Numbered from the stretch's first letter, positions 43,864-56,526 are shown. The stretch: 64,000 nucleotides of DNA from Staphylococcus hominis subsp. hominis (GCF_002901845.1 NZ_PPQE01000025.1:1-64000), one strand, 5' to 3'. Translations and numbers: made by a program. The notes: generated by a model from the letters alone, not told the origin.

Positions 43864-46266
43864 ATGAGTTTAATTTATTTACTAGGGGCACTTTTACTAA
43901 TCATAGGTATGGTTCTAATCACTTTATTTATTAGACCTCTAAGACGCTATGCAGGATATATTTCCCTATTCGCTCCAGTGATTGCTTCTGTTTACTTCTT
44001 ATCTCAAATTCCTAATGTACTTCATCAGAAAGTGATTTCTTTTAAACTAGCTTGGATGCCAGCCATTGATTTGAATTTAGATTTAAGACTAGATGGACTT
44101 GGATTAATGTTTGCTTTAATTATTTCTATTATAGGGATAGCTGTTTTCTTTTACGCTACCCAATATTTAACACCTAATGGTGATAACTTACCTAGATTCT
44201 TCATATACTTACTTTTATTTATGTTTAGTATGTTAGGTATAGTAATATCTAATAATACCATCCTTATGTATATCTTCTGGGAACTCACAAGTGTTTCATC
44301 TTTCTTACTTATTTCGTATTGGTATAGTAATGCAAATAGTCAGCTAGGTGCAATACAGTCGTTTATGATTACGGTATTTGGCGGCTTAACATTATTAACA
44401 GGTTTTATTATGTTGTACATAATGACAGGTACGAATACAATTACTGAAATTTTATCGCAAGGTCATCATATTAGCGAGCATCCTTTATTTATTCCAATGA
44501 TCATTATGATGCTTATTGGAGCTTTCACAAAATCAGCTCAATTTCCATTTCATATTTGGTTACCTAAAGCTATGGCTGCCCCAACCCCTGTAAGTGCTTA
44601 TCTACATTCAGCAACAATGGTTAAAGCAGGTATATTTTTACTTTTTAGATTCACACCTGTATTAGGCTTAAGTAATAGTTATATTTATATTGTTACTTTT
44701 GTAGGATTAATCACAATGATGTTTGGATCTCTTACAGCTTTAAGACAATACGATTTGAAAGGAATTCTTGCCTATTCTACAGTTAGTCAACTTGGGATGA
44801 TTATGACAATGGTCGGTTTAGGTGGAGGTATTGCGCAGCATCCAAGCGGACCAATGGCTAAAATTTACACATTAATTTTATTTGCAGGCTTGTTCCATGT
44901 CATGAATCATGCATTATTTAAATGTACGTTATTTATGGGCGTAGGTATTATTGATCATGAAGCGGGCACAAGAGATATTAGAAAATTAAATGGCATGAGA
45001 AAATTCTTTCCTAAAATGCATTTGAGTATGACGCTTGCTGCATTATCAATGGCAGGAGTACCATTTTTAAATGGTTTTTTAAGTAAAGAAATGTTTTTTG
45101 ATTCTTTAGTTAAATCTATTGAATTAGAGCAATTTAGTTTAACTTTAACCATCATAATTGTGGCATTAGGCGTGATTGCAAGTATATTCACGTTTGTCTA
45201 TGCAGTTTACATGCTAAAAGAAACATATTGGGGAGAATTTAATGAAAAAGAAGTTCCTAAAAAGCATATTCATGAGCCATGGTTGTTCAGTTTACCAGCA
45301 ATGATCTTTGCTGTGATGCTACCTGTTATCTTCTTTATCCCAAATACCTTTACGCATCCGATTGTTTTACCTGCATTAAGAAATGTCACAAACTTAGGTA
45401 TCCAAGTCGATAAGATGGCACCACATGTATCCCAGTGGCATGGCATTAATTTACCACTTATTTTTAGTATCATTGTTATTATTTTAGGAATTATTTTAGC
45501 AACAAAAGTAAATTGGAAAGTGTTAACGCATCGCTTAATCAAAACAGCGTCTATTACAAATTCCTATCGTAAAGCTTATAGTGTATTTGAACATTATGCT
45601 GGCTGTAGTATTCGTGGTGTAATGACGAACCGATTAAACTACTATAATGTGATTACACTTTTAGTGTTTTCACTATTTGTAGCGTATGGCTTTTTAAGAG
45701 TAGGGTTTCCGAAACTACATCTAATGCATGTTACTGACTTTGGATCTTTAGAAGTACTGCTTGCTATTTCAATCAGTGTTGTTGGTATAGCACTTGTCTT
45801 TATAAGACAACGTTTAACGATGGTAATATTAAATGGAATTATTGGCTATTCAGTTGCATTATTTTATTTGATCATGAGAGCACCTGATTTAGCTTTAACA
45901 CAACTTGTAGTAGAGACGATGACTACAATATTATTCATTGTTAGTTTTTCACGCTTACCCAATATTTCACGTAAGAAAGCAGATAAGAAAAAAGAAATGA
46001 TGAAAATTGTTGTAGCATTCATTTTTGCAGGCGCAGTGGTAACCCTTGTGTTTATGGCACAACAAGGTGATGGTTTAGAAACAATTTCTAAATATTATAT
46101 GAATGCAAAAGAACTCACAGGTGGTAAAAATATTGTGAATGCCATTTTAGGTGATTTTAGAGCACTTGATACTATGTTTGAAGGTTTAGTATTAATTATT
46201 GCTGGTTTAGGTATTTATACATTATTAAATTACAAAGATCGGAGGGGTCAAGATGAAAGAAAATGA
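43864..46266 (+). CDS. mnhA2: Na+/H+ antiporter subunit MnhA2 (MrpA type)
   Basis: 800 residues with about 20 membrane helices, homologous to NuoL and MrpA. The proton-channel helices carry [20 protein letters not shown] and [15 protein letters not shown]; the C-terminal MrpB-like extension includes [10 protein letters not shown]-like [17 protein letters not shown]. With B2-G2 it forms a multisubunit cation/proton antiporter for pH and salt tolerance. The ATG at 43864 has GGAGGG 5 bases upstream; a TTG at 43861 is in frame. Each following subunit overlaps its neighbour. Confidence 0.97.
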   Translation: MSLIYLLGALLLIIGMVLITLFIRPLRRYAGYISLFAPVIASVYFLSQIPNVLHQKVISFKLAWMPAIDLNLDLRLDGLGLMFALIISIIGIAVFFYATQYLTPNGDNLPRFFIYLLLFMFSMLGIVISNNTILMYIFWELTSVSSFLLISYWYSNANSQLGAIQSFMITVFGGLTLLTGFIMLYIMTGTNTITEILSQGHHISEHPLFIPMIIMMLIGAFTKSAQFPFHIWLPKAMAAPTPVSAYLHSATMVKAGIFLLFRFTPVLGLSNSYIYIVTFVGLITMMFGSLTALRQYDLKGILAYSTVSQLGMIMTMVGLGGGIAQHPSGPMAKIYTLILFAGLFHVMNHALFKCTLFMGVGIIDHEAGTRDIRKLNGMRKFFPKMHLSMTLAALSMAGVPFLNGFLSKEMFFDSLVKSIELEQFSLTLTIIIVALGVIASIFTFVYAVYMLKETYWGEFNEKEVPKKHIHEPWLFSLPAMIFAVMLPVIFFIPNTFTHPIVLPALRNVTNLGIQVDKMAPHVSQWHGINLPLIFSIIVIILGIILATKVNWKVLTHRLIKTASITNSYRKAYSVFEHYAGCSIRGVMTNRLNYYNVITLLVFSLFVAYGFLRVGFPKLHLMHVTDFGSLEVLLAISISVVGIALVFIRQRLTMVILNGIIGYSVALFYLIMRAPDLALTQLVVETMTTILFIVSFSRLPNISRKKADKKKEMMKIVVAFIFAGAVVTLVFMAQQGDGLETISKYYMNAKELTGGKNIVNAILGDFRALDTMFEGLVLIIAGLGIYTLLNYKDRRGQDERK

Positions 46267-46678
46267 CGTAGTCTTAAAAACAGTAACTAAAATTGTTGTA
46301 TTCATTTTACTTACTTTTGGTTTTTACATTTATTTAGCAGGTCATAATAATCCAGGAGGAGGATTTATTGGTGGTCTCGTCTTTAGCTCAGCTTTTATCT
46401 TGATGTTTTTAGCTTTCGATGTAAAAAAAGTATTGGATAGTTTACCTATCGACTTTAGAAAATTAATGATTATTGGAGCACTTATTTCTTTAATCACAGC
46501 AATTGCGCCTACTTTTTTTGGCAAATCATTTTTATATCAAAGTGAATTTACACTTCATTTACCAATATTTAATGAAATGCATATTACTACAGTGACGATT
46601 TTCGAATTAGGCATAGTACTTTCAGTAGTGGGTGTGATTGTCACAATTATGTTGGCATTGAGTGGGGGTAAATCATGA
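46253..46678 (+). CDS. mnhB2: Na+/H+ antiporter subunit MnhB2
   Basis: 141 residues, four membrane helices. The MrpB signature [17 protein letters not shown] is in the first loop. Its ATG lies inside the last codons of mnhA2 (14-base overlap), preceded by GGAGGGG. It is needed for assembly of the antiporter complex. Confidence 0.96.
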   Translation: MKENDVVLKTVTKIVVFILLTFGFYIYLAGHNNPGGGFIGGLVFSSAFILMFLAFDVKKVLDSLPIDFRKLMIIGALISLITAIAPTFFGKSFLYQSEFTLHLPIFNEMHITTVTIFELGIVLSVVGVIVTIMLALSGGKS

Positions 46679-47022
46679 ATCTTATTTTATTACTTATCAT
46701 AGGATTTCTCGTATTCTTAGCGACATACATGATATTATCTTTAAATTTAATTCGTATTATTGTAGGGATTTCGATTTATACGCATGCTGGTAATTTGATT
46801 ATTATGAGTATGGGTCATTATAGTGACCACGTAACAGAACCGCTTATTCGTGGTTCAAATACCAACTATGTCGATCCATTATTGCAAGCACTTGTTTTAA
46901 CTGCAATTGTTATTGGATTTGGTATGACAGCTTTCTTACTTGTATTAGTTTATCGAACATATCGTGTTACAAAAGAATCAGAAATTGATGTGCTTAGGGA
47001 GGATGAAGATGATGAACAGTAA
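46675..47022 (+). CDS. mnhC2: Na+/H+ antiporter subunit MnhC2 (NuoK-like)
   Basis: 115 residues, three membrane helices. It has the NuoK/MrpC pattern, with [21 protein letters not shown] holding the conserved Ala/Leu-Thr helix, and an acidic tail (REDEDDEQ). Overlaps mnhB2 by four bases (ATGA). Confidence 0.96.
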   Translation: MNLILLLIIGFLVFLATYMILSLNLIRIIVGISIYTHAGNLIIMSMGHYSDHVTEPLIRGSNTNYVDPLLQALVLTAIVIGFGMTAFLLVLVYRTYRVTKESEIDVLREDEDDEQ

Positions 47023-48511
47023 CTTATTAATCCTTCCGATTCTCTTACCACTTCTTTGTGCATTATTACTTGTATTTACGAAGAATAAAAATAGAGTTTC
47101 GAAGATTTTATATATTGGAACAATGACGGTTAATACGCTTATTTCGCTAGCTTTATTGATTTATGTGATGAATCATAAACCAATCACTTTAGATTTTGGT
47201 GGTTGGAAAGCACCTTTTGGTATTCAATTTTTAGGTGATACTTTAAGTTTACTCATGGTAACAGTCGCTTCTTTTGTAGTGACTTTAATTATGGCGTATG
47301 GATTTGGACCTGCTGAAGAACGTGTGAATCGCTATTATTTACCAACATTTATTTTATTTTTAACTACCGGTGTGATTGGTGCTTTTTTAACTTCTGATTT
47401 ATTTAACCTCTATGTGATGTTCGAAATTATGTTGCTTGCATCATTTGTGCTTGTAACATTAGGACAATCAATAGAACAATTAAGAGCAGCCATTGTCTAT
47501 GTTGTTTTAAATATTATTGGTTCTTGGTTATTTTTATTAGGTATTGGCTTACTTTACAAATTAGTAGGGACATTAAACTTTTCTCAAGTTGCATTACGCT
47601 TAGATGATATTCACAATAATGAAATGGTAGTGGTCATTGCAATTGTATTTATGATTGCATTTGGCTCAAAAGCATCGTTAGTTTTATTTATGTGGTTACC
47701 TAAAGCTTATGCAGTATTAAATACTGAGCTCGCAGCTTTATTTGCAGCTTTAATGACGAAAGTGGGAGCATATGCTTTAATTCGCTTCTTTACTTTATTA
47801 TTTGATCAACATCCAAATATTACACACCCCATACTTGTATTTATGTCTTGTATTACGATGATTATTGGTGCTTTTGGAGTCATTGCATTTAAAGACATAA
47901 AGAAAATTGCAGCATATCAAGTTATTTTATCAATTGGTTTTATTATTTTAGGCTTAGGATCAAATACATTTGCTGGAATTCATGGTGCTATTTTTTATCT
48001 AACAAATGATATTGTAGTAAAGACATTATTATTCTTTATTATTGGTAGTTTAGTTTATATGTCTGGTTATAGAGAATATAAGTATTTATATGGTTTGGCA
48101 AAGAGAGAGCCTTTCTTTGGCGTAGCATTTATCGTTATGATTTTCGCGATTGGCGGAGTTCCTCCATTTAGTGGGTTCCCTGGTAAAGTGCTTATTTTCC
48201 AAGGGGCGGTTCAAAATGGTAATTATATTGGATTAGCGCTCATGATTTTAACAAGTCTTTTAGCAATGTATAGTCTATTTAGAATACTATTTATTATGTA
48301 CTTTGGAGATGCAGATGGCGAGCAAGTTGATTACAACCCATTGCCTGTTCATCGAAAATGTATGATTGGCATACTAACTGTAGTTGTACTAGTTATGGGT
48401 CTTGCGGCACCAATTGTTATGAATGTTACTAAAAATGCAACAAAGTTAAATACAAATGATGCTTACTTCCATCACTTAGTTAATCCACATTTAAAGGAGA
48501 AGAATAAATGA
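47012..48511 (+). CDS. mnhD2: Na+/H+ antiporter subunit MnhD2 (NuoM/N-like)
   Basis: 499 residues, about 14 membrane helices. The channel motifs [20 protein letters not shown] and [16 protein letters not shown] match MrpD, and [17 protein letters not shown] follows. Two neighbouring ATGs (47009, 47012) are possible with GGGAGG at 6 or 9 bases. The frame extends upstream to 46964 inside mnhC2 without support. Overlaps mnhC2 by 11 bases. Confidence 0.96.
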   Translation: MNSNLLILPILLPLLCALLLVFTKNKNRVSKILYIGTMTVNTLISLALLIYVMNHKPITLDFGGWKAPFGIQFLGDTLSLLMVTVASFVVTLIMAYGFGPAEERVNRYYLPTFILFLTTGVIGAFLTSDLFNLYVMFEIMLLASFVLVTLGQSIEQLRAAIVYVVLNIIGSWLFLLGIGLLYKLVGTLNFSQVALRLDDIHNNEMVVVIAIVFMIAFGSKASLVLFMWLPKAYAVLNTELAALFAALMTKVGAYALIRFFTLLFDQHPNITHPILVFMSCITMIIGAFGVIAFKDIKKIAAYQVILSIGFIILGLGSNTFAGIHGAIFYLTNDIVVKTLLFFIIGSLVYMSGYREYKYLYGLAKREPFFGVAFIVMIFAIGGVPPFSGFPGKVLIFQGAVQNGNYIGLALMILTSLLAMYSLFRILFIMYFGDADGEQVDYNPLPVHRKCMIGILTVVVLVMGLAAPIVMNVTKNATKLNTNDAYFHHLVNPHLKEKNK

Positions 48512-48990
48512 GACAAATTGTATTGAATATCTTAATTGCTTTTCTATGGGTACTCTTTCAAGACCAAGGTTCTTTTTTATTCTCTACCTTTGTATCTGGC
48601 TATCTTATAGGATTAATTATCATTTATATACTTCATCGATTCTTTGGTCAAGAATTTTATTTAGTAAAAATATGGGTAGCTATTAAGTTTTTAGCCATAT
48701 ATTTGTATCAGTTAATTACTTCAAGTCTTAGTATCATTAAATATATTTTATTTAAAACAAAAGATATGAATCCTGGTCTTCTCACATATGAAACAGAGTT
48801 AAAAAGTGATTGGGCCATTACATTTTTAACCATTTTAATTATTATTACGCCTGGATCGACAGTGATTAGAATTTCAAAATTAACCAATAAATTTTTTATT
48901 CATAGTATAGACATTTCTGAAAATGAAAAAGCTAATTTATTAAAAAGTATTAAACAATATGAACGTTTAATTATGGAGGTGTCACGATGA
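48508..48990 (+). CDS. mnhE2: Na+/H+ antiporter subunit MnhE2
   Basis: 160 residues. Two or three N-terminal helices and the MrpE soluble end, with the family segment [17 protein letters not shown]. Overlaps mnhD2 by four bases (ATGA). Confidence 0.95.
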   Translation: MRQIVLNILIAFLWVLFQDQGSFLFSTFVSGYLIGLIIIYILHRFFGQEFYLVKIWVAIKFLAIYLYQLITSSLSIIKYILFKTKDMNPGLLTYETELKSDWAITFLTILIIITPGSTVIRISKLTNKFFIHSIDISENEKANLLKSIKQYERLIMEVSR

Positions 48991-49289
48991 TCCAAGCGAT
49001 GACTAACTTTTTTAGTACAGGAGCTTTAATATTATTTGGTATTGCATTTATTATTGGATTGTTTCGTTTGATTAAAGGTCCTACAACAGCAGACAGAGTC
49101 GTAGCATTTGATGCAGCCAGTGCTGTAATTATGTGCATTGTTGGGGTGGTTAGCGTGATTTATGGTACTGATGCGTATTTAGATTCAATTATGTTAATTG
49201 CGATTATTTCATTTGTAAGCTCTGTATCTATTTCTAGATTTATTGGAGGAGGTCGGGTATTCAATGGAACTCATAAAAAGCGTCACTGA
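48987..49289 (+). CDS. mnhF2: Na+/H+ antiporter subunit MnhF2
   Basis: 100 residues, three helices. [20 protein letters not shown] is the MrpF signature. Overlaps mnhE2 by four bases. Confidence 0.95.
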   Translation: MIQAMTNFFSTGALILFGIAFIIGLFRLIKGPTTADRVVAFDAASAVIMCIVGVVSVIYGTDAYLDSIMLIAIISFVSSVSISRFIGGGRVFNGTHKKRH

Positions 49290-49764
49290 GTTGATTGCGT
49301 CTATCCTTATTTTTCTAGGAAGTATTATTGCAGTGATTAGTGCAATAGGCATTGTAAAATTTCAAGATGTTTTTTTACGTAGTCATGCTTCCACGAAAAG
49401 TTCAACGCTTTCTGTATTACTTACTTTAATCGGGGTATTAATATACTTTACAACGGTGCAAGGTTTCTTTAGTGTTCGTTTATTATTATCCATTGTCTTT
49501 ATTAATTTAACGTCTGCTGTTGGTATGCACCTTGTTGCTAGAGCAGCTTATCGAACTGGAGCATACATGTATAGAAAAGATGATGCACCAAGACAATCTT
49601 CCATTTTATTAAGTTCAAAAGAATTTAATACAAGAGAGGAGTTAAAAAGTCGTGCTAAAAAAAGAGAAGAACAACGAGAAAAACTGTATTATGATATTAA
49701 AAACCATAGAGCTGAAGAAAGAAAACAACAAGGTGATAAAAATATTGAAGATTTAGAAGAATAA
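49264..49764 (+). CDS. mnhG2: Na+/H+ antiporter subunit MnhG2 with extended tail
   Basis: 166 residues. The MrpG core ([21 protein letters not shown]) and three helices occupy the first 110. The C-terminus is a long charged coil ([19 protein letters not shown]) that makes the protein about 20 residues longer than S. aureus MnhG2 (145). ATG at 49264 overlaps mnhF2; GGAGGAGG is 11 bases before it. Last gene of the operon. Confidence 0.93.
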   Translation: MELIKSVTELIASILIFLGSIIAVISAIGIVKFQDVFLRSHASTKSSTLSVLLTLIGVLIYFTTVQGFFSVRLLLSIVFINLTSAVGMHLVARAAYRTGAYMYRKDDAPRQSSILLSSKEFNTREELKSRAKKREEQREKLYYDIKNHRAEERKQQGDKNIEDLEE

Positions 49765-49957
49765 TTGTATATCTTAATAATTTTTAAATGAATTATTTTG
49801 AAAGTGCAAGTTAGTTAATCTGAATATAGTTTAATGATAAAATTGATATTGAATTGAGAGCATAAAAACGGTAGATAATAACTATATACGTTTAAAATAA
49901 ATAAGATGACAATGTATCTTATATCTCAAATTAAATATGAAATAATGGGGTGAAAGT

Positions 49958-51997
49958 TTGGAAATATTTGAAACGATTCTCATATTTCTAGCTGTTGTTA
50001 TTGTAAGCTCCTTTGTTCATACTTTTATTCCTAAAGTACCTCTTGCATTTATTCAAATCATATTAGGAATGATCCTCTTTATATTGCCTGTACCAGTTGA
50101 ATTCAATTTTGATTCTGAACTCTTTATGCTAGCGACCATTGCACCTTTATTATTTGTTGAAGGTGTTAATGTATCTAGGGTACATTTACGAAGATATATT
50201 AAACCTGTCATGTTAATGGCATTAGGTTTAGTAATTACTACCGTCATAGGTGTAGGGTTATTTATTCACTTAGTATGGCCAGATTTACCAATTGGTGCAG
50301 CGTTTGCGATTGCCGCAATTCTCTGTCCTACCGATGCTCCGGCAGTGCAAGCTATTACTCAAGGTAAAGTATTACCAAAAGGTGCAATGACGATTTTAGA
50401 AGGTGAGTCTTTATTAAATGATGCTGCAGGTATCATTTCATTTAAAATAGCAGTAGGGATACTTGTTACTGGCGCTTTCTCATTATTTGAAGCGATTCAA
50501 CAATTCTTAATTGCTTCAATAGGAGGGGCCATTGTAGGATTGTTCATCGGTATATTACTTGTTCGATTCCGTCTAACGTTAACACGACGTGGTATTGAAA
50601 ATATTAATATGTTTGTATTTCTTCAATTGTTAACACCATTTGTAACCTATCTTGTGGCAGAATTATTCCATGCTTCAGGTATTATTGCTGCTGTAGTAGC
50701 CGGACTTGTTCATGGTTTTGAACGTGACCGTATTGCTCAAACACGTACACGCCTTCAACTAAGTTATAACCATACGTGGAATATTTTAGGCTATGCACTA
50801 AATGGTTTTGTATTCTCGATACTTGGTTTCTTAGTGCCGGAAGTCATTGTAAAAATTATTAAAAGTGAACCACATAACTTACTTTTCTTAATAGGAATTA
50901 CTTTATTAGTAGCATTGGCTGTATATGTATTTAGATTTATTTGGGTTTATGTACTATATCCTTTATTTTATCTATCAGTCAGTCCATTCCAAAAATTAAT
51001 GAATGATGAGGGGACAAATACGAAAGAGAAACCACCTAAACGAAGTATGTATGCGTTAATTATGACATTTTGTGGTGTTCATGGAACAATTTCACTTGCC
51101 ATCGCATTAACGTTACCTTACTATTTACAAAATCATGAAGCCTTTAAGTATCGTAATGATTTACTTTTTATTTCTTCAGGAATGGTTATCTTAAGCTTGG
51201 TCATTGCACAAATCATTTTACCTTTTGTTACGAAAAATGCACCTCAACCTAAAATAGGAAGTATGAATTTTAAAGAAGCAAGAATTTATATTTTAGAACA
51301 CGTGATTGATTATTTAAACAAACATTCCTCCTTTGAAACAAGCTATCGATATGGAAATGTTATTAAAGAATATCATGATAAATTAACTTTCCTAAAATCA
51401 GTAGAAAAAGATGACGAGAATTCAAAAGAGCTTGAACGTTTACAACGCATTGCTTTTAACGTAGAAACAAAAACACTTGAAAAATTAGCAGATGAAGGCG
51501 AAATTACGGAAAGCATGCTAGAAAACTATATGCGTTTTGCTGAACGTACACAAGTTTATAGACAAGCTTCACTCATTCGTCGTATTATTGTTGGAATTAG
51601 AGGATTACTTTTGAAACGTCATATTCGTACACGTACAAATGCAGCTTCATCATTAAGTGTTACTGAAAACTTAATGGAACTTTCTAAAATCAATAAAAGA
51701 GTCCATTATAATGTTGTAAGCCGACTTGTGGAGGAGGCAAATGAAGACAATAAATTAGAAGTGGGTATGATATGTGATGGATATTTAATGAGAATAGACA
51801 ACTTATCACCATCTAACTTCTTTAACACACGTTCTGAAGATTCAATTACTAAAATTAAGTTGAATGCTTTAAGAGAGCAACGTCGTATTTTAACTGAACT
51901 TATTAGTGATGAAGAGATTACAGAAGCGACAGCTTTAAAATTACGTGAGGCAATTAACTATGATGAAATGGTTATTGTAGACAGTTTAACTGACTAA
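49958..51997 (+). CDS. CPA1-family Na+(K+)/H+ antiporter
   Basis: 679 residues from TTG with GGGGTGAAAG upstream. Residues 1-420 form about 12 helices with the CPA1 core LCPTDAPAVQAI, GESLLNDAAGIISF and the FCGVHGTISLAIAL motif. Residues 430-679 are a soluble, charged regulatory domain. It exports Na+, K+ or other cations against protons. The 193-base gap from mnhG2 holds nothing recognisable, so it is probably a separate transcript. Confidence 0.93.
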   Translation: MEIFETILIFLAVVIVSSFVHTFIPKVPLAFIQIILGMILFILPVPVEFNFDSELFMLATIAPLLFVEGVNVSRVHLRRYIKPVMLMALGLVITTVIGVGLFIHLVWPDLPIGAAFAIAAILCPTDAPAVQAITQGKVLPKGAMTILEGESLLNDAAGIISFKIAVGILVTGAFSLFEAIQQFLIASIGGAIVGLFIGILLVRFRLTLTRRGIENINMFVFLQLLTPFVTYLVAELFHASGIIAAVVAGLVHGFERDRIAQTRTRLQLSYNHTWNILGYALNGFVFSILGFLVPEVIVKIIKSEPHNLLFLIGITLLVALAVYVFRFIWVYVLYPLFYLSVSPFQKLMNDEGTNTKEKPPKRSMYALIMTFCGVHGTISLAIALTLPYYLQNHEAFKYRNDLLFISSGMVILSLVIAQIILPFVTKNAPQPKIGSMNFKEARIYILEHVIDYLNKHSSFETSYRYGNVIKEYHDKLTFLKSVEKDDENSKELERLQRIAFNVETKTLEKLADEGEITESMLENYMRFAERTQVYRQASLIRRIIVGIRGLLLKRHIRTRTNAASSLSVTENLMELSKINKRVHYNVVSRLVEEANEDNKLEVGMICDGYLMRIDNLSPSNFFNTRSEDSITKIKLNALREQRRILTELISDEEITEATALKLREAINYDEMVIVDSLTD

Positions 51998-52024
51998 TTT
52001 AATAATTCAATAATGATTAATACT

Positions 52025-52060
52025 AAACCTAAGACAACTCGCTATGTCTTAGGTTTTTTT
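52025..52060 (+). terminator. Terminator of the CPA1 antiporter gene
   Basis: 12-bp perfect arms (AAACCTAAGACA and complement at 52045-52056) and T run. Confidence 0.93.
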
Positions 52061-52187
52061 AAGTATAAATGGAAGGTTTAACATTGAAATTTAAGATATA
52101 TTCCTCTTATTGTAAGATAATATAAGACAATCACATTACGCAACCATTCGTGATACAATAAGATGAAACTGTTTATGAGGTGAAATC

Positions 52188-52835
52188 ATGTTAACTGAAG
52201 AAAAAGAGGATTATCTCAAAGCAATTCTAACTAATGGTGGTGATAGCGCTTTCGTTTCAAATAAAATACTATCTCAATATTTAGATATAAAACCACCTTC
52301 TGTAAGTGAAATGATAAGTCGTTTAGAAAAAGCTGGATTTGTTGAAACTAAACATTATAAAGGGGTAAAACTCTCTAAAGAAGGTCTCTCTCATACACTC
52401 GATATTATAAAAAGACATCGTTTATTAGAACAATTTTTAATTGAAGTATTAAATTATAATTGGGAAGAAGTACATCAAGAAGCGGAAATTTTAGAGCATA
52501 AAATTTCTGACTTATTTTTAGAAAGGATAGATAAACTGTTAAATTATCCTGAAACTTGTCCGCATGGAGGAGTTATTCCAAGAAATTATATTTATAAAGA
52601 AAAGTATAATGACTCATTACTTGAATATGATGAAGGAGACATAGTAAACATTAAACGTGTTCGCGATAGAACGGATTTACTTGTTTATCTATCCAGTAAG
52701 CACATTTCAATTGGAGATAACATTGAAATAGTATCCAAAGATAAAACCAACAAAGTCATGATTATAAATAATGATACAACTATGACGATTCTAAGTTATG
52801 ATAATGCAATGAATATATTTGTAGAGAAAAATTAA
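52188..52835 (+). CDS. mntR: Manganese-dependent DtxR-family regulator MntR/SirR
   Basis: 215 residues. An N-terminal winged helix (KPPSVSEMISRLEKAGFVE), a dimer domain with metal ligands (HRLLEQFL and EAEILEHKIS) and CPHGGVIP, followed by an FeoA-like SH3 domain. In S. aureus and S. epidermidis it lies next to and represses the manganese importer mntABC/sitABC. Here that operon is missing from both sides. Confidence 0.94.
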   Translation: MLTEEKEDYLKAILTNGGDSAFVSNKILSQYLDIKPPSVSEMISRLEKAGFVETKHYKGVKLSKEGLSHTLDIIKRHRLLEQFLIEVLNYNWEEVHQEAEILEHKISDLFLERIDKLLNYPETCPHGGVIPRNYIYKEKYNDSLLEYDEGDIVNIKRVRDRTDLLVYLSSKHISIGDNIEIVSKDKTNKVMIINNDTTMTILSYDNAMNIFVEKN

Positions 52836-52837
52836 AC

Positions 52838-52879
52838 AAACGGTCGTCTATTCAATTTGAATATGATGAGCCGTTTTTA
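52838..52879. terminator. Bidirectional terminator of mntR and the protease gene
   Basis: AAACGG/CCGTTT outer stem with an inner TATTCAA/TTGAATA palindrome, between convergent genes. Confidence 0.8.
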
Positions 52880-53620
52880 AATCATAAATTTGTATATTAA
52901 ATATAAAGAGAAACCGTTAATCATAATCCAAAATAGACTATAAAATAATGTTGGTAAATGTGTCAATTCAGCTAAAGTATTACCATCCCAATGTGTTTTT
53001 ACTCTTTGGAAAGTCAATAATATAATTGTCCAACTAGATTGCAAAACTTCTCCTAATAGGACACCTAAGATAAGATGGCATAGGAGGACTACGATATAAA
53101 AAATCATAAATTGATTATTGCCTTGCAATAAAAAATACAATAATGAAATTAAAATGATTAAAACGATAATGGGAGACAATTTTCGAGATGTTAAAATAAG
53201 GTAATACATAAATATCAAACTATATAAGATTAAAAATAAGCTTGGATAGTTAAAATGAATGGTCCAAAAACCTATCATTAACATGATTGGTGGCATGACA
53301 TATCCACCTAATGTCGTAATACATTGTCCAGTAACTGATTTAGATTGTGTTATTGCATAGCCTTGTTGTAACGTTTCTTTACGTTCACTAGGGTGTACAA
53401 CAATGACAAGATCTTTAGCATGCCCCCCACTTAACTTATTAAATAGAATATGACCCATTTCATGAGTCAGTACTGGAATATAATTTAAATAAATATCTAA
53501 ATATTGATTAAAAGAACAATGTCGATTTTGATGAATAATGATATAAGATATTGCTATAATAATGACTAAATAAATATTTAAGATAACAGTCGTAGTTAAA
53601 AATTGTTGCAAATAATCCAT
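52877..53620 (-). CDS. M50-like membrane metalloprotease
   Basis: 247 residues with about seven helices. The zinc motif is HEMGH (in VLTHEMGHILFNKLSGG, residues near 55). The YIPVLTHE context is that of M50B-like proteins that sit in the membrane. The substrate is unknown. The ATG at 53620 follows GTGAGG; the frame extends to 53662 without support. Its position between mntR and tagA is shared with S. aureus. Confidence 0.85.
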   Translation of the reverse strand: MDYLQQFLTTTVILNIYLVIIIAISYIIIHQNRHCSFNQYLDIYLNYIPVLTHEMGHILFNKLSGGHAKDLVIVVHPSERKETLQQGYAITQSKSVTGQCITTLGGYVMPPIMLMIGFWTIHFNYPSLFLILYSLIFMYYLILTSRKLSPIIVLIILISLLYFLLQGNNQFMIFYIVVLLCHLILGVLLGEVLQSSWTIILLTFQRVKTHWDGNTLAELTHLPTLFYSLFWIMINGFSLYLIYKFMI

Positions 53621-53798
53621 AATCAACCTCACGTTAATAGTGTGACTTCTATTATAAATCATTAAGATAAACTGGTCCTTTAGACTTTAGACGTATTTTT
53701 GAATACAATGGCAAAAATAATATATGATGAATAAGTTGAGGTTATTATAAATTCATTACAACATATAAAGAGAGTAAGAAAGCAGGGAGTTAACGTAA

Positions 53799-54557
53799 AT
53801 GTATAGTTCAAAAAAGAAAAAAAACGATAAAGTAGATATATTAGGCGTACAATTCGATAATGTGACAATGTTGGATATGGTTGAAAATATTAAACATTTT
53901 TTTGAAAATAATACAAATGATAACTTGTTTATTGTAACTGCTAATCCTGAAATCGTAGTGTATGCTTCTGAACATGTAACCTATCGAAAGCTTATAAATA
54001 GTGCAAGTTATATCATTGCGGATGGTACAGGTGTAGTTAAAGCTTCTAATAGATTAAAACAACCATTAAAGCGACGTGTACCAGGTATTGAACTTATGGA
54101 AGAATGTATTAAAGTTGCACACGAGCAAAGTCAAAAGGTATATTTGTTAGGATCAAAAAATGAAATTGTTGCGCAAGCACAACACAAATTACAACAGAAA
54201 TATCCTAATGTTACTTTTGAGTATCATCATGGGTATATTGACCTGTCAGATGAAACTGTAGTGAAAAGAATTCAACGTTTCAATCCTGACTATTTGTTTG
54301 TTGGAATGGGTGTTCCAAAACAAGAAGAATGGATTCAAAAAAATGAAAGTAATTTTAAGCATACAGTAATGATGGGCGTAGGTGGCTCATTAGAAGTGTT
54401 TAGTGGTACTAAAAAAAGAGCGCCTCGTCTTTTTAGAAATTTAAATATGGAATGGGTCTACCGATTACTTATTGATTGGAAGCGAATAGGTCGTATAAAA
54501 AGTATTCCTAAATTTATGTTTAAAGTTTGGAAATTGCAGAATAAGAAGAAAAAATAA
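53799..54557 (+). CDS. tagA: UDP-ManNAc transferase TagA (TarA)
   Basis: 252 residues of the WecG/TagA family. It adds ManNAc to GlcNAc-PP-undecaprenol, the first committed step of wall teichoic acid. Family motifs: IVTANPEIVVYA, IIADGTGVVKAS (catalytic Asp), RVPGIELMEE and VGMGVPKQEEWI, and a basic C-terminus for membrane docking (KFMFKVWKLQNKKKK). AGGGAG precedes the ATG. Convergent with tagH. Confidence 0.95.
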   Translation: MYSSKKKKNDKVDILGVQFDNVTMLDMVENIKHFFENNTNDNLFIVTANPEIVVYASEHVTYRKLINSASYIIADGTGVVKASNRLKQPLKRRVPGIELMEECIKVAHEQSQKVYLLGSKNEIVAQAQHKLQQKYPNVTFEYHHGYIDLSDETVVKRIQRFNPDYLFVGMGVPKQEEWIQKNESNFKHTVMMGVGGSLEVFSGTKKRAPRLFRNLNMEWVYRLLIDWKRIGRIKSIPKFMFKVWKLQNKKKK

Positions 54558-54604
54558 AAGAGGATGAGACTTAAGCCTATGAATCACTTAGGTCTCTACC
54601 TCTT

Positions 54605-54606
<2 letters not shown>
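54556..54606. terminator. Bidirectional terminator of tagA and tagH
   Basis: A long stem (AAAAGAGG...CCTCTTTT with a few mismatches). It overlaps the stop codon of tagH. Confidence 0.85.
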
Positions 54607-55713
<1,107 letters not shown>

Positions 55714-56526
55714 ATGTCGGCAGTAGGAACTGTTTTTAAAGAACATATAAAAAACTTTTATTTAGTGCAACGACTTGCACAATTTCAAATTAAAATAACA
55801 AATACAAATAATTACTTAGGTATGGCTTGGGAATTACTTAACCCAGCACTTCAAATTATGGTGTATTGGTTTGTCTTTGGTATGGGAATTCGTAGTAATC
55901 AACCGATACATGGCATTCCATTTATTTTATGGTTACTAGTAGGAATTAGCATGTGGTTCTTTGTTAACCAAGGTATTCTTGAAGGTACGAAATCAGTATC
56001 TATGAAATTTAACCAAGTAGCGAAAATGAATTTCCCTTTATCAATTATTCCAACTTATATCGTAACAAGTAAATTTTATGGCCATATTGGCTTATTAGCA
56101 CTTATTATTGCAATTTGTATGGGAAATGGCATTATGCCGTCTATCCATATTGTACAATTGTTAATTTACGTACCACTAACATTTTTCTTTGTGGCTTCTG
56201 TAGCACTTTTTACATCAACACTTGGAATCATTGTTCGTGATACACAGATGATTATGCAAGCATTACTAAGAATTTTATTCTATATGTCTCCTATTTTATG
56301 GATACCAAAAGATACTGGAATTAGTAGCGTAATTAATGACATTATGAAATTTAACCCTGTATACTTTTTAGCTGAGTCTTATCGCGCAGCAATTTTATTC
56401 CATCAATGGTACTTTATTGAACATTGGAGATTACTTCTTTATAATATTGTGATTATTATAGTATTCTTTGTATTAGGGTCTATATTACATCGTAGATATC
56501 GAGATCATTTTGCAGATTTTTTATAA
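55714..56526 (+). CDS. tagG: Wall teichoic acid ABC exporter permease TagG
   Basis: 270 residues, exactly the length of S. aureus TarG when read from MSAVGTVFKEH. Six helices of the ABC-2 type; RLAQFQIKITNTNNYLGMAWELLNP at the N-terminus is the family signature. It works with TagH to flip the polymer to the outside, and in S. aureus is the target of targocil. An ATG at 55681 would add 11 residues; neither start has a strong ribosome site. Confidence 0.95.
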   Translation: MSAVGTVFKEHIKNFYLVQRLAQFQIKITNTNNYLGMAWELLNPALQIMVYWFVFGMGIRSNQPIHGIPFILWLLVGISMWFFVNQGILEGTKSVSMKFNQVAKMNFPLSIIPTYIVTSKFYGHIGLLALIIAICMGNGIMPSIHIVQLLIYVPLTFFFVASVALFTSTLGIIVRDTQMIMQALLRILFYMSPILWIPKDTGISSVINDIMKFNPVYFLAESYRAAILFHQWYFIEHWRLLLYNIVIIIVFFVLGSILHRRYRDHFADFL

